Part shown: positions 34,280 through 49,200 of the stretch, in pieces
Layout: each line of letters opens with the position of its first letter
Numbering within the stretch: the stretch's first letter is position 1
Source: Branchiostoma floridae
Taxonomy: Eukaryota > Chordata > Leptocardii > Amphioxiformes > Branchiostomatidae
Direction: 5' to 3'
NCBI RefSeq assembly: GCF_000003815.2
Contig: NC_049987.1
Span: forward strand, 23,511,824 to 23,575,823
DNA length: 64,000 nt
The notes under the pieces: model-generated
Seen by the model: the letters and a program-made list of their open reading frames with translations, nothing else
Databases searched by the model: none
What the model was told of the DNA's origin: nothing
Position numbers and translations under genes: made by a program

Positions 34280-37200
34280 CTGGAAAAATCAACATAACTA
34301 AGGGAATGCAATGTGGAATTACGTGTTTTTGACAAAAGCAATAATGATCTAACGTGCTTAAAAAGTGGCGAATACGTAATGGCATTGAGTCGCGAAGCTA
34401 TTGCAGCTTAAAACAATAATAGGTTTGTCAGGATAAAACGCCATGAAACCACCACATCTCTTAAACCATCCTCAACTTTTTTTTCTTTCATAGCAAAAAT
34501 ATATCGTTACAGCCGGAAACGGTCCCCAAATTTCCATCTTATGTTTAGGAACATGCTGTTGTCATAATCTTTAAGTGGCAAATAGCTCTTGGGGCGCTGC
34601 TTTAAACTTTGGGTAACTGCTTTAAATTTGCCCCAAGGATATTTTTTTCTTCAATTTTTGGTGCCTATCATGTCTTAAACTTTGGAAGAGTATAATACAA
34701 GGGCGTGGTAGCGGATCATCCTGATGTTTGGTATGAAGATTGGATAAGTATTGATTTACAAAATAAGATAATAAGTATGTAAATCAACAGATGTTTTGCA
34801 TGATCAATGAGGAAAGTTTTAAATCAACGGTATTCATAATAGGACTCTCAAACTTTTCACATAAAAAATGTAACCGAGAAAGAGAGAAACAATGATATTT
34901 ATCTATTATGCAAATGAAGACCTTATTTGCATAATCAATGCGAAAATACTAAACTCCATAGCAGTGAACGCTGGGAATTCCATACCTGCAGCATTATGCA
35001 GCTAAGTGAATATCATATTTGCTGCGAATACGTAGATATGAAATTAGGATTTTCCCGGATCCTAACCAAATTCGAAAGCTGTATTTTCGTATCAACAATT
35101 GTATCGTATCATTTCCGTGTCAAAATTTCATATTGATGCAAGTTGGACTAATGGGTATCTTATCGTATAATGATATGAAATAAATCGGAACAATATGAAT
35201 CGGAAAATAGCACTTCCTTCTGGAGGTTAGGACTCCTTTAAACAACGTCACCTTACCGCAGAATGGTATGTCACACCGCTCCCATCTCGTGCCGGGATCC
35301 GTCGTGAAGCACCAAACTTCGTGCCAGTCAGAAGGATTCCGGCAGTAGTTTTCAGTGAAGTCGGCCGACGGATACTTCTCCGGGATGTAATCGTGTGTAT
35401 GGGGTGTCTGACTGTCCCAGCGCTGACACATGAAACCTGATTCGGTCACAGAGACAGTTCCACGGTAGGTCGAACCATCTCCCAGCTGGCAATCTCCTGG
35501 TTGATAGAATAAAAAAAGACAGTTATTACGAGAAAGACTGGTATTTGCTTAGGAGCAAATTCAGCTACTAGTATTTTCACTCCGCTCTCCCCTTTACGCA
35601 AAAACGGACTGTTCCAAATTGAACTTGAAAAAATAAATCCAATGTGAGAATGACTCGGAACTACGGTTCTACTATACTATTAGTAGTACTGTACGGTAAT
35701 AAAACTTTTGTTTCTTGATTACAACACACATTAACAAAGCAGGCACCGTTTTACTTCACAAACGGAAATTGTGTTGTATTTTTTTTTACAGATGCAACAC
35801 GTTATGCGACCGTAAACGTTGGTATTACGTACCCACAGCAGACAATAGCGTGGTTATGATTAAAGTTTTCCTGCTTATTTACACAAGCACTTATTCAAGG
35901 TTGTAACAAGCATCACTAATCTTCATACAAGCAGTGATCACCAAACTGCACTACACTTTTAGCTCTTTACCAAGATATGCTTATTAGCCGTTTTAAGCGA
36001 AGTGCATTTAAAAAAAATCCAATTGGATATCATGGCTGCACATGAACTGCAATGACATTATCAAGAAAGAAGAAGAAGAAACATTACGAATATAATATTT
36101 TCACTTCGCATCGTACATACGGTACACGGAGTGAAAATAAATATTGGTTAAGTCTACAGGAACATAAATCCCTAATATCCCTATTCCACTATCTACCTGA
36201 GGCCTGAGGGTAATACAAAATTTGTGTTTTTCAAAGTTCCTATCCTTAAAACTTGCACTTATCAAAATTTAGTAAAAGGCCAGGTATATGAGAAAAGGTC
36301 TCGATATATAACCATTATTGATGACTGAACTTGTTATGTAACTATATAAAACTTCAACCCAATGAATTGTGGCCCCAAATTAAAGAATTCAAGTGCTTTT
36401 ATAATAGAATCCCAGCTTATGGTATCAAAAGCTTTTTTGTAATCTGAAATAAGAATTAAGCCAGTTTTTTCTACTTTTTTATAATAATCAATTAAGCCTA
36501 ATATCCGTCTTATATTGTCCCCAAAAAATCACCCTATTACAAATCATGTCTGGTCTTAATGAATAATATCAGTTATAACTGTTTTAATTCTAAGGTCTAA
36601 GCATTTTGGAAGAATTCTAACATCACAACACAACAATGTTAAAGGCCTACAATTATCTAAGATTGTGGGATCTTTGCGCCGACCTTCTTTCCCTTCAATC
36701 AACAATAAATAGATAAGGCCTTGCTTTTGGGAATTGGACAAAAAACCTTGTGAAAGTGAGAAATTAAAACAATTTAACATGGGGTTTTTGAATACAGAGT
36801 AGAAATGTGTATAAACTTCCACTGGGTTGCCATCTAGCCCAGGCGATTTAGAATTTGAGAATGTGTTGATTACTTTTGCAGTTCTTCATCTGTAAGACCT
36901 TCATACGCCAGTTGCTGTTCGTTGGACAGTTTTTTTTATCATATTGTGCAGGGAAAAATGTTCAATGTTTCCTGGAGATAGGGGCATTGGGGGCTCTTCA
37001 AAGGAACATAGAGAAGAGTAGAATTCTGACTGTTTTTCTAAAAATTTTTCGGGATTACTGGTAAAGACAATCTCAGACATTTTCAGTTTCTGTATGTTTT
37101 TTCTAGTGTAGTTTCTATGTGCCAATTTCAAAGGTATTGTGTTCATCTGTCTCCCCACTCCATCCAGCGAACTCTCGACCTTACTATTAAACCTTGAGCC

Positions 37201-40200
37201 CGTTGGTTATAAAGTAATTCTAATTGTTTTTGTTTTCCATCTAAGTCATCCAAAGAAGATTCAGCATTTTTTAACAGTTTAAGGACCTGCACTTGTTACT
37301 AGGATGGAGGTACTGATAGTGGTGACACAGAAGTTGTACTTACCATTTGTTACGCCAGGAGGCGCTGCCGTGGACACGTAGATGCCGATTGCCTGACTAA
37401 TCAGGCCATCCACCAGCACAGTCTTGGTCATGTCGGATTTTGACAGCCTGAAGGTGTGGAATAAAACACATTGTTGTGTGCGTCTTTTAGTGTATCCAAA
37501 TGTGTATACATACGTCGAGGATGTAAAAATAGCACTTCAAAACTTCAGTTATACATTTTTACACAAATGTTGATTGGCATATATGCATGAATTTGGGGAA
37601 TTTGGGTATCTAATAACGTTACTCATATTTCAGTATTTTATTTCAGGCATATATCAGTACATCGGTGAACAGTACTACCAGATTATATAAATTGCGTCTG
37701 TTGACGAAGCAAGGCACCAGTGTAACGGACCTTATACAGATATACCTAACACTTGTACGACTTGAGTATGGCCATGTGATACTGGTCGGGTGCAGTAAGG
37801 AGCAGGAACTGGCCATCGAGATGTTACAACGCCAGGCCCTGCGCATCATCTCCCTCGGAGGAAGACGCAGCGTACCCGATCTGTCCACACTGAAATCGTG
37901 GGACCGCGTGGTACAGTGGTATTGTGTTCGGCCCGTGACCAAGAGGTTGCGGGTTGGAATCCAGCTGCGTGTCACCGATCTTGTGTCCTTGGGAAAGGCA
38001 CTTTACACGACTTTCCTCACTTTACTCAGGTGAAAATGAGTACCTAGCTTCGGCTAGGGGCCGTCCCTCGGATAGGACGTTGAATGGAGGTCCCGTGTCT
38101 GGGGAGACCCATACCCCAGGCACGTTAAAGAACCCGCCACACGTGCGATGGTGCGGTGTGAGTGGTCCAAAACCTACAGTACCCTGTCCGCACCTGGGGA
38201 AATTGCTGTCGTATTGAGGTCACTTGAGTGGCGCCGAATGGCAGCTCGCTCCAGACACTTGCGACAGTCGTATTGAGGTCACCTGAGTGGCGCCGAATGG
38301 CAGCTCGCTCCAGACACTTGCGACAGTCGTATTGAGGTCACCTGAGTGGCGCCGAATGACAGCTCGCTCCAGACCCTTGCGATTTAGACCCGCTCATTGT
38401 AAGCTCCTCGCAATTCAGCCCCTGGCTGCAAAGAGTGAGTAGTCGGCCCACCCAATAACTAATAACTAACAAGCGTTCGTAGAACTCAACCTTCGTGAAA
38501 TGGGCGAGGGTGTGGTGGTTGGAGGGTGTTTTTTATAGACATCTCAGGGGCTAGCCTTACAGAAAACGATACGTTCGATTGGCAAAAAGTCTCGAAATTC
38601 TACACCTTTTTTTCGCGCCTATGTAACGTTAGCTGTATCATCCCTTTGAAGTGGAATAGTTTGCGTTGACAGATTGTCATGGTATTTGGAATGCAGATAG
38701 CCTTTGTCATGGGCCGTGAGCGAGCGAGTGAGTGAGATAGCTTTGGAGATGCCTTATATAATCAATTTTTATCATGCAAATCAGGGGCTAATTTGCATAA
38801 GTAATGAGGACAGTTTATATTAATAATAATAACTAGGTGTATTTTGCCAGCCAGTAGGTACCCAAATTATACGCCTACTTCATTTCATAATAGCAGATTC
38901 TCAAAGATAAGACACATTAGTCAATTCCAAGTCACCATATGCATGAGGGTTTTAGGTGATAGTTGTAATAAAGTCTTAATTATGTTGAATAAAAGAATAT
39001 CTAAGCCACAATAATTGATTTTTTTAAAAATTGACTAAGAAAATATTCATCTTTTTGAATTCATTTGAATAGTTTAGAAACATTTTGAAAGTAATTGTAC
39101 AAAATATTTTTTAGAATAATTGTGAAACCTCTGTGTGATTCTTTCACACTTACAAATATCTGTAAACTTTGCCAAATGGTTAAATTAGTTAATTGTCCCC
39201 ATAAAACTAAGCTCTGTTGTTGCCTCTGTATATTTTTAGATTTCACTGCTGGGCACTGGTGGATCCTTTGTGGTGGGCCATTGTTGCATTGACACCCAAC
39301 CATACTTTGCAAGGATGTGTGAATTGCTATCTTCCCAGCCCACTGACCCATTTACAAAATGTTACAAAAAATGGTAGAAAATGGTAAATAATGGTAGAAT
39401 GCTGTTATCATTATTTAGAAACCATTAGAAGTATCTTATTCCACACCATGAATATTTCCAAAGTTTTACAGGACCGGGGAAATATTTATAAAATTGAAAG
39501 AATGTTTAAAATATTTCTGAAGTATCAAATGTCGATTCTAGACATATAATTACAAAACTTTAAAATCATTTCTAAACAATGACAACAAACTCGAGAGAAA
39601 AAGAGAAATATTAGCCTGAGTATGTCCGATTGGTAAAAATTCCCGGAATTGACAGCAAGTTTTCCGCGCGTACGCAATCGAATCATCCCTTTAGATGGTA
39701 ATCACAAGGGAAGGGTTGACGGATCAATATTGTCAATATTGACGACTTGATACATTGCATGGACGTTTCTACAAAGTGATATTATAAATTATAGTTTTTC
39801 TTTGTACAGCCCCCTTTACAGATCATTATTACCGACTTGTTGCTTGCAACAATGATGCTGTAGCATTCTTTGTTTCACAATGCAGCCCACTACATTGTGC
39901 ATCCTATATGTCTAATGTACAATCCCTATAAACAATCTCATCAACTACAAGTTACTGTGAAAAACAAACCCTGCTTTGTTCAACAATGTATTGTACCGGT
40001 AGTAACTGTTACATGTACACAACCCTTTTAAAACATATAATATACATGTAGGCCCCTGTAAACAATATCATCATTGCCCTTATTCATTGCCCTTAATCTA
40101 CAGGTTATCAAATCTTATAGGAAACATTTACACCCCATCATGTATAATGTACTGTCCCTAAAGTACCATTGTCTTGTAATCGTCTGGTATATATAAGTCG

Positions 40201-43200
40201 TGCTGTCCTCTATTGCGCAACTATGACCTTTGGGGTCACTTCCTGTGGGGACGGGGGCCCATGCACAACTGAATGACGTAACTCCTAAATATAAACCACA
40301 ATTGCGTAATCGCCACACTTAGCACACTACACAGTATTTTTCAAGTACAAGCATCCCCTGCAAAACCGTCAGAAGCCACTAGACAAAAAACGCCTCGTAC
40401 GTTTCATCTCCTTCTCAAGAACTACCCACATACGAAAAATCAGATCAATCTGTCATGGTCTTACGATGCTGAACTGTTCACAGACACGCCGTATATAAGG
40501 TTTCTGCACATACCTATTGTATCATGCAAATTACCACCTAATTTGCATAACAATTATACAATTATGTACATCATTACGTACGCTGTCAGCATACCTACAG
40601 TCATTAACATCCATCAACCCCTTCTTGCATTATTCCTTCTCAAAACCTAAAACAAGAATTACTTTCAACGCCCCTGCGAAACCCCTAGGTGGCCAAAACT
40701 TACACACCTTACTATGCTTTTACACAGCTACCTACCACTTACAAATCATCACCCAAACAGGTCCCAAACAAAAAATAGCAAAACCGGAAGTACCATAACA
40801 CGCCGCTAGAGCGCCCTGCCGTAACGCAATTCCTGCCATTCCTTTGTCATGTCTAATCCTACCCACATACCAAATATCAAAACCATCCATCCACGCGTTC
40901 CCTAGTTATCAGGCTGACAAACGACCACCTGACATAAAAACGGCACTGACAACAAACCCTTCGTTTCACGAAGGGAATGAAAGTGAGACTGGAGGATGCA
41001 GCGGTGCAGCTGCTCGAACGTATGCTCAGGGAAGACTAGCCTCTACCAGGCTTCGTGGATCGGTGGTCTAATTGTAGAAATTGGACAAATAGAGTCTGTA
41101 GTACGCTAGCCGACCAGAAGAGTACGTTTCCTCACCTGGTAAGGATAATGATTCTACCGATCCACGGAGCCTGGTAGAGGCTAAGGGAAGACCACCCCCT
41201 GCATGACTTGGTACAAATTACTAGAACAGGAGCTATGAGACTCTCACGCAGAAACTCAAGCTCAACCTGTGTACCGAAAGCCCGTACTGCGAGACTTTGG
41301 AAGTTCTTCCTTCATTGCGCAATCCAGCTCTATAACAAGGCAATAACCCAGTAATACCATCAACACTTAGTCATTATCTGTAACTCCTGTATGGTTTGCC
41401 TAAAATGATTTTAATGAATTTTTAAACTATGTTAAGCAGAGCGTATAAAGTCATTGTCTGAAATTTTGTTAGTTGAATGTCAAGCCTTGTATTAAGGACG
41501 AAATTCGGGTGTACTTTTGTCGCCTGCGAGTTCTTTCCTAAATACTAGTAAAACATGCATATCATGTAAATTTTGATGCAGAATTTCATCGGGTTATTAC
41601 AGTTTCTTACTGAAAACTGTTTTTAGTAGATAAAGAGGATTTCCTCACTTTCCGATCTCTCTCTGCCTGGGTGATGATGGAACCCGCCAGAAGGATGACA
41701 AGTAGACGAAGTCTTCATCAACCGCGATTACATGAACCACCTTCCCGTGTTCATACAGCACTTGTCGGATATCGTTGCCCAGCAGGTTTGAGCTGTAGAT
41801 GCCGTACCACTGATCACTGTAGTACAGCCGATCCTCTAAATGGGATGAAAAAATATACTGATAACTAGAAAGGCCGACATTTGCTTGAGAGCAAATACAG
41901 CATATTTCAGCCATCTCCCTCATGCAACAATAGGCCTTGAGGTCGTTGACCCCTTTGGCCATTGGAAAATGACCCAAAAAATTCCCAAATATATCATTTT
42001 AAAGTGTTCCATGCCAAAAATTATACATGGATCATTTGGATAAATATCTAGAGCATCCCTTTACCAAATTTCGGATCATTTGATTGTAAAACGAGGGAAC
42101 AGGAGCCAAAAATGTCCTATTTTTGTCAGAAAATGGCCATAAAATCGCAATATTAAGCATTATTTTGTACTGTGTGGAAAAACTGTTATTGAATTCATGT
42201 GCACATAATTGAAGGGCACTTTTATACCAAATTTCAGGTCATTCGGTTGTAAAACGAGGGTACAGGAGGCAAAAATGTGCTTTTTTTGTAAAAAAAAAAT
42301 GCCCAAAAATCGCAAAATTAAGCATTTTGTTGTACCGTATGCCAAAACTGTTATTAAATCTGGGTGGGCATATGATCAGGGCACCTCTGTACCAAATTTC
42401 ATGTCATTCGGCTGTAATACCAGGGTACAGGAGCCCAAAATATACATAAAAATTGACAAAAAAGCTTCAATAAAATCATTTTAAAGGCAGATATGAAAAA
42501 ATGAAAAAAAAAAAACACCTGTGGGTATTAGCCTACTTTACCTTTGTGCTAAATTTCAAGTCAATCGGTTTAAAAACGGCGGAGTTGATTCGATTTGAAG
42601 ATTTGACAGGAGAAAGTAAGAAACATTACGAATATAATATATTTCACCATACCTATGGTATGGCTGAAATATAACAAGACTGGCAATGAAAATGCATTAT
42701 TGCCATGAAGACGATTGAGGGTACAACACAATACAGCTCAAATCAGAAATAGACTGGAACTTCCCTGTCGCACTATCCCTTTCACAATATACTAGCCCAC
42801 CTGTAACATAAACCTACAGCAAGCAGAAATGTACTATCCCCGGTACAGCACAATGGTCTTCCAGTGACCTAAACCTACAGCTGAGCACTACAGAAGTATT
42901 TCCTGTCTGCCTGTGGCGTATGGCTTGACAAACTCTAGAAAAGAAAATGTATCCTTCATAACATAACATAACAACCAAGACAACGTGATCTATTGTGCAG
43001 AGTTTCCCTGTCTTACCACTAGTTTCAAAGGACAAATTCCTCCAGGGAGAAAGTGTGACCTACATTCCAACATTGCATACCAGCGATACATCTGGAACAT
43101 TCGGGGGGGGGGGGGTACTTGCATACCCAGCATACTGTGGAGTACTAGCATTCTTGGAAAAATGCCTGTGCAATTCCTAGAATTTTTGCAGACTGAATGC

Positions 43201-46200
43201 AATATATACCACTTGACGACTCCCCTGAGGCGTCGTCAAAAACTAAGTAGTTCGAGTTTAACATAAGGGCACAGAGAAGCATGCGCATGCATAATGTCGT
43301 ACACGTACTAGTATTGCAAAGATCAATAAACCAGAGTTATAGAGCCAAAAATGCGATTTGAGTAATATTAATATGAAAACTAAGCACAAGTTTTCAAACT
43401 TGCTGTACTTAATTGACTAATTATTCATTTGCCTTAAAATGATCATATTGGCAACACGTCCCTTACTGCAGCCTGTTTCCTCACCGTTGAAGTCTATTGT
43501 AATGGAGTTGGGATTACGCAGACCCGTGATGATGGTGATTTGGTTACTGCCGTCCATCGCAGCTCGGTAAATCCTGCATTTATTGGATTCAACCCAGTAC
43601 ATGAATCTGTAAAAAAAGAGTCAAGCAAACAGAAATATTAGATCTCCGCGATATGTTCGGAAAAAGCATCTTTTCATTAATTGATATGCACGTAAATTCA
43701 TAACTAAAACGTTCGGCGACCTCATACCTCCATGAAATATTTAGAGATTTTGTAAATTTCATGCAATTGACTGATACATTAACATAATTTATGCATGGTG
43801 TTGTTCATCATTGATTAATGTACGCATGTCACAATTATAAAATTCCATCATTAATAATAAAGCGGTTTTGCAATTTTTACATAAATTATGTAAATAAGTT
43901 CCCCATTACCATATTTGGTATCTGCTTATATTCTAACTATCACAATTAACAAGTGTTACATTTATTGTCCAGTTATTGCAAACATTTATTGTCCAGTTAT
44001 TGCAAACAATGGAATTACAGTCAAACCTGCCCGAGCGACCACCTCTTCTTAGCGACCACCTGGTCATTTCGACCGCTGATTCTCGGTCCCGATTTTTTTC
44101 CTATTGACGTAAGCATTAAGCGACCTTTTCTCAACGACCACCTGGCCAACGCAACTGCGACCGGCCAAAAATGGGACCCATAATGACCGCGTCATTTTTA
44201 ACCTTGAGTTTTTCATCGATTTTTGATGATAACTAGCTTTTTTTTTGTGCCGAAATCGGCCAGTTTGCGTCGATGTTTTGTTTAGAATAAAGATGGCGGC
44301 GGTCAATGGGTGGGTCAATGGTAGTCTCTACCAAACTCCGGGTCGCTGGAAAACCGTAGAAATGGAACAAATAGAGGAGTAATACGGGGAGAGGAGTATA
44401 GCCAGCTAGGGATTAGCGCGTGCGTCTATTTGTTCAAATTCTACGTTTTTCCAGCGACACGGAGTCTGGTAGATACTAGGTTAATGGGACAGTCTACTGT
44501 AATATGGGAGGAAATTTCGTTGTAAGAAAATCCGAATTTAGTTGTTACAGAATTTAAATCTCATTATGAAGTGAACGAATGCTGAAACGTATATAGCCTG
44601 CCTCATACATTTTAAAGATAGATCTGTACATGTTGCATTCCTGCGTCTACAATTGTCATAATATTTGTACACTAACATACAGTAAGGGAACTCTGATGCT
44701 CTCAGTTACCATACAAGCCTTTATGCGTCGCTGTGTTCTTGATCGCCGTATCTGAAATAACTACGGTGTACCTTTCGAATTCGATGCCTGCGGAGATGCC
44801 CGTTTCGTCCCGTAGCGTACTTACCCACGGGTGAATGTACAGTACAGTTGGACAAAAGCACTCACACAGTAGATCGAGTAGACTGTTTTTTAACCTCCTT
44901 AAGTAGAGTTTCTCTGGCGCAGGTAGGAATGTCCTGATCCAATTTGTTCCAATTTCTGTTTATTTACTGTATTAAAATTCACGAGGTTTACTGATGATTA
45001 TTACTTACGTTTTTGCCTGCGAGTGTGTGTTGTATTTGACATTAAAGACCTCGCTAACTTACTTCTTTGAAGTGTGCTTGCTATTTGCCATTAATTACAA
45101 CACAACGGAAACTATTTATACTATGCATTGGGCATGCTTTGAGTCGATACTCTTCTCAGCGACCACCTGTCCAAATCGACCGTTTTTTTTCCGGTCCCCC
45201 GGGTGGTCGTCTTCATTAATTATGCAAATTAAGTCTTCATTTGCATAACATGCATACAACTATGAACATCTTTGCCCAAGCTACCTGCAAGCCTAAAATG
45301 ATGCCAATCCGTCAATCCTTTCTGCAGTTATCCTCTTTGGAACGTCTTGACAAAAACGCCCCTGCAGTTCCGAAATTAAATGTTAGGGGCCTTATTATGA
45401 TAATAAAAACTTGCCCCCACTTTGAAAGCTATCTACCTGGTGACCCAAGACCATATCACAAGAAAATACTGCTATGATAGAATATTCTTTTTTATTATGC
45501 AAATGCCTCGTATTTTGCAAAATTAGTATTTCATGTTGTACAACATTGTCTAAGGTACCTACAAACCAAAAATCGTGCAAATCCGTTGTTCCCTTATTGA
45601 GTTATCGTCTTATGAAGTTTTTTACAAAAATGCCCCTGCTATCCCAAAACTGGCCGCCCTGGGGCCCAAACTTATGTCACTTATTCCTGAGCACAAGAGC
45701 TAGCGTGATTGAGACGGAAAGCATTCACCATGGGAACGTTAGTACATAAAGCTCTGTCACTATTACCACAGTTGTGTAAAACGCCTGTTTGTTTATGATG
45801 AAATGCATTTTACTCACCCATTCCTGGGGTCCAGGACCAGGCCGTTAAGATTACCGCCGGCTGGTGACGTCAGAAGTGTCCTGGCGGACGATCCGTCCTT
45901 CTTTGCTACAGAGATAGTGCTGGCGACGATGACAGACCAGTAGATATCTCCCCCAGCGTGGTCCAACGCCAGGTCATCAGCCACTGCAGAAAATATATGG
46001 GGACATTATTCTGTAATTAATCCCGGTAGGAATAACAAGAAATGTTTAGAAGTGCACAGTTTAGTTATTAAATCTTAATCTTATTGTTTTACATATAGAT
46101 GATCCTGATATTTGGTGCAGACCATAACAGTATCACAGTGTTCACAGATAGCTTTTGAAATGATGTCGGGGTTATACCGATTGACCGGCACTTCTCACAT

Positions 46201-49200
46201 CCCACTACACAGAAATGTGTAACTATTATAAAACCACCATGCAGTCACTCCCATTTTGATAACTAATATCCGAGCAGATGTACCGATTATACAGCTGCGG
46301 CTAGTGGCAGTGGCAGGCCTTTGTGGCCGAGACAGGCCTTGGAGGCATGTTCGGGCATGATGCACCCGCCATGACACACGAGTCGGGGGTAGGGAGAACC
46401 CCTTACATCCTTGGTCGGAAGTCCTCCTAGGAGACGGATACTCCGAACAACAAAGCTGCATCTGCTGGAGCCACCTCACACGTTGCATACAGTTGCCCCT
46501 TTGAGACTTAGTGCCCCAATAGACGAGAGGGTTGAGAAGGAATTGCACACCCCTCCTTCACCATAAAAAAGTCATGCGCAGGTCAGGCAAATGCCTGTAT
46601 TTCATTTAATTTTTGCCTTTTCATGCATAAACAAAAGAACAAAGAGCAGGATCCTTACATCTACTGAGATCATCTAGACACAGGTTTCTCAAAACTTTCC
46701 TGGATACGGCTTTGTAATTTGTCAGACCAAAAATGAGGTATAGCATTGAATAGCAATGCATGACTTTGAACGGAAGGAAGATAATGGTAATTTACAACTT
46801 ACCATATTTGCCGGTATCTATGATGGTCTCCGTGCCACTTCCATCACGACGAGCCCGTTTGATGCCTTCGTTCCCCCAATCTGACCAGTACACGTAGTCG
46901 GTGACCGGGTCGTAGTCCAGGGCGCGGGGCCGTCCAACACCTACTAGTGGAAGTGTGACCTTTGACCCGGAAGTGATGTCAACTTGGATGATGGTTTCTT
47001 CATCATGATCAGCCACCAAGAGGAATGGCTCATTGTTACGGGAGCCAAGGTCTCCTAATGGGTGGAGGAAATCAGAGTATTGAAAAATGCAACGGTTTCC
47101 CAAACAATCGCAATATTTTAAATCATTGGCTATATATCAAGTCCTGGAATTATGATAGTCAATGCTGTTTTTTGCGACGCCTCAAGTTCTCAAGGGTTAG
47201 CCAAACAGTGTAGTATACGTCTGATTGGCAAACATTCCCGGAATTCTACAAGAATTTGTCCGCGAGTGCGAAGTTGCTCATCCCTTTGGAGGGGAATAAC
47301 TCGAGAATTTGTTGACAAATCGTGATGATTTTTGGTATTTGCGTAGCTTCAGGGTTATTTTACACAATTAAGCACAGATTATGGAAATCAGGGAATAACG
47401 TTCATAATCAGTGAGGGCAGTTTATAAATCCACTGCATAGGACACTCAAGCACATCCCATATGTAAATGAAAAGTATAGAAAGACATTAATGTTTTAAAT
47501 GTTTCCTAATTTGAATATATTAATAAGAAAGTACTATAATACCATAGTGGTAAATGATAGTAATTTAATGCTTGCGATATTTGGCAGCTACGTTAAGTTT
47601 ACATAAATCATGGGAATTTGGTTAAAATTTACATACGTTAGCTTAAAAGTTTAGAAGTGCATAAGTTGCTAGGAAATGATATAATAGCATTTATCGCGTA
47701 AAACAATCATGGTCAGGGGATATAACACACAAAACAACAAACGTACATTAACACACACTAAAGCCGTCGCCATGGGAATGATTTTTCATTGCCACATTTT
47801 TTTATACTAATGATGTTGCCCAGCACACCATCTCAAATAGAACACAAAACAACTGAAACCAACTCACCTGGCGTCTTACTCGTCTTGTCAAGACGCTGCT
47901 CCAAGGTGGGGCCGGTTCGGCTTCGCTCCTTGGCCAGGTCGCGTTTCAAGGCGTCAACAGTGGTGTACAGTTGGCGTAGGTCGTCTTGGTCGTGCTTTAA
48001 GGCGTCAACAGTGGTGGTCACTTGGTGCATGTCGTCTTGTTCGCGCTTCAAGGAGTCAACAGTGGTGGGCAGTTGGGGCATGTCGTCTTGGTCGCGCTTC
48101 AAGGCGTCAACAGTGGTGGACAGTCGGCGCATGTCGTCTTGGTCGCGCTTCAAGGCGTCAACAGTGGTGGACAGTCGGCGCATGTCGTCTTGGTCGCGCT
48201 TCAAGGCGTCAACAGTGCTGGACATGTTGTCTTGGTCGCGTTTCAAAGCGTCAACTGTGGTGGTCAGTTCATGTATCTCCTACGAACGTATAAAGGTACA
48301 TATGTGCGCCACAATACCAAACGTTAAAGAAACATGATAAATTAGCGGAAAGTTCTGACTTGATGGCCTCAATAAACAGAACAGAGGCTTTGTCGGAAAA
48401 ATTGCATTCCAAGAGACTTTTGTGATACAAGAGCGTTTACCTCATTGTTGATGAACGCCAGAAGGGCAAGTCCCACAGCGACCAGGCCTAAAAGCACGGC
48501 AATGCCCGTGGCCGCGTAGGTAAGCTTGGAGCGGATGAAGCTACAGAGAGCACGGCAGCCGATTTCTCCACCCAGATAAGTGCGTTCTGTTAGAAAACAA
48601 GAGGATTTCAAACAAGGATCTTTTTTCAAAAGATTAAACTTTAATTCCTGACACGAACATATAACACGACAGTTATATCCAGTTCCAGTCTTTTTAAAAT
48701 AATTACAAGGACTGACAAAGACCGGAGATGGGCAGTCGAAAATCTGGTTATGTCCAAGTTTCGTGCTGGAAATTACGTATACAGCTTTATTTTCATCTGC
48801 AATAGGGAATCGAAAAAAACGCACAATACAATAAATTACATTATAATCGTTAATAGGAGATTATTTAGTTAGTGACAGAACCCACATGTAGATTGATAAG
48901 AACAACATCACGGACGAGACAGGTAATTCAGGAAACAGTCTATTTATATTAGAATTATGACTGCCTTTTAAAACTACTAAACAATATTACAACGGGTCAC
49001 ATTTGACGCCTTGTCACTAAACATTGTTCTTGAAAGGAAGCAGTCTGCCAGATAGAAAAAAAAATTATCGCATGATGTGCTCTTTGAACTTTTTGGACCG
49101 TTTGTTGTAGTTTGATGATTTAAGATGACGTCGATTGACTCCTTAATAGATCAGATTTGTCTGTACTGCAGTCGAGTTAGTGTCATATCAACGTGTCACG

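Noticed and set aside
46195-46548. 117-codon minus ORF (LQGLSRPQRPATATSRS)
   Set aside because: Probably a fragment of a mobile element, but no family could be named and it has no start or splice support.
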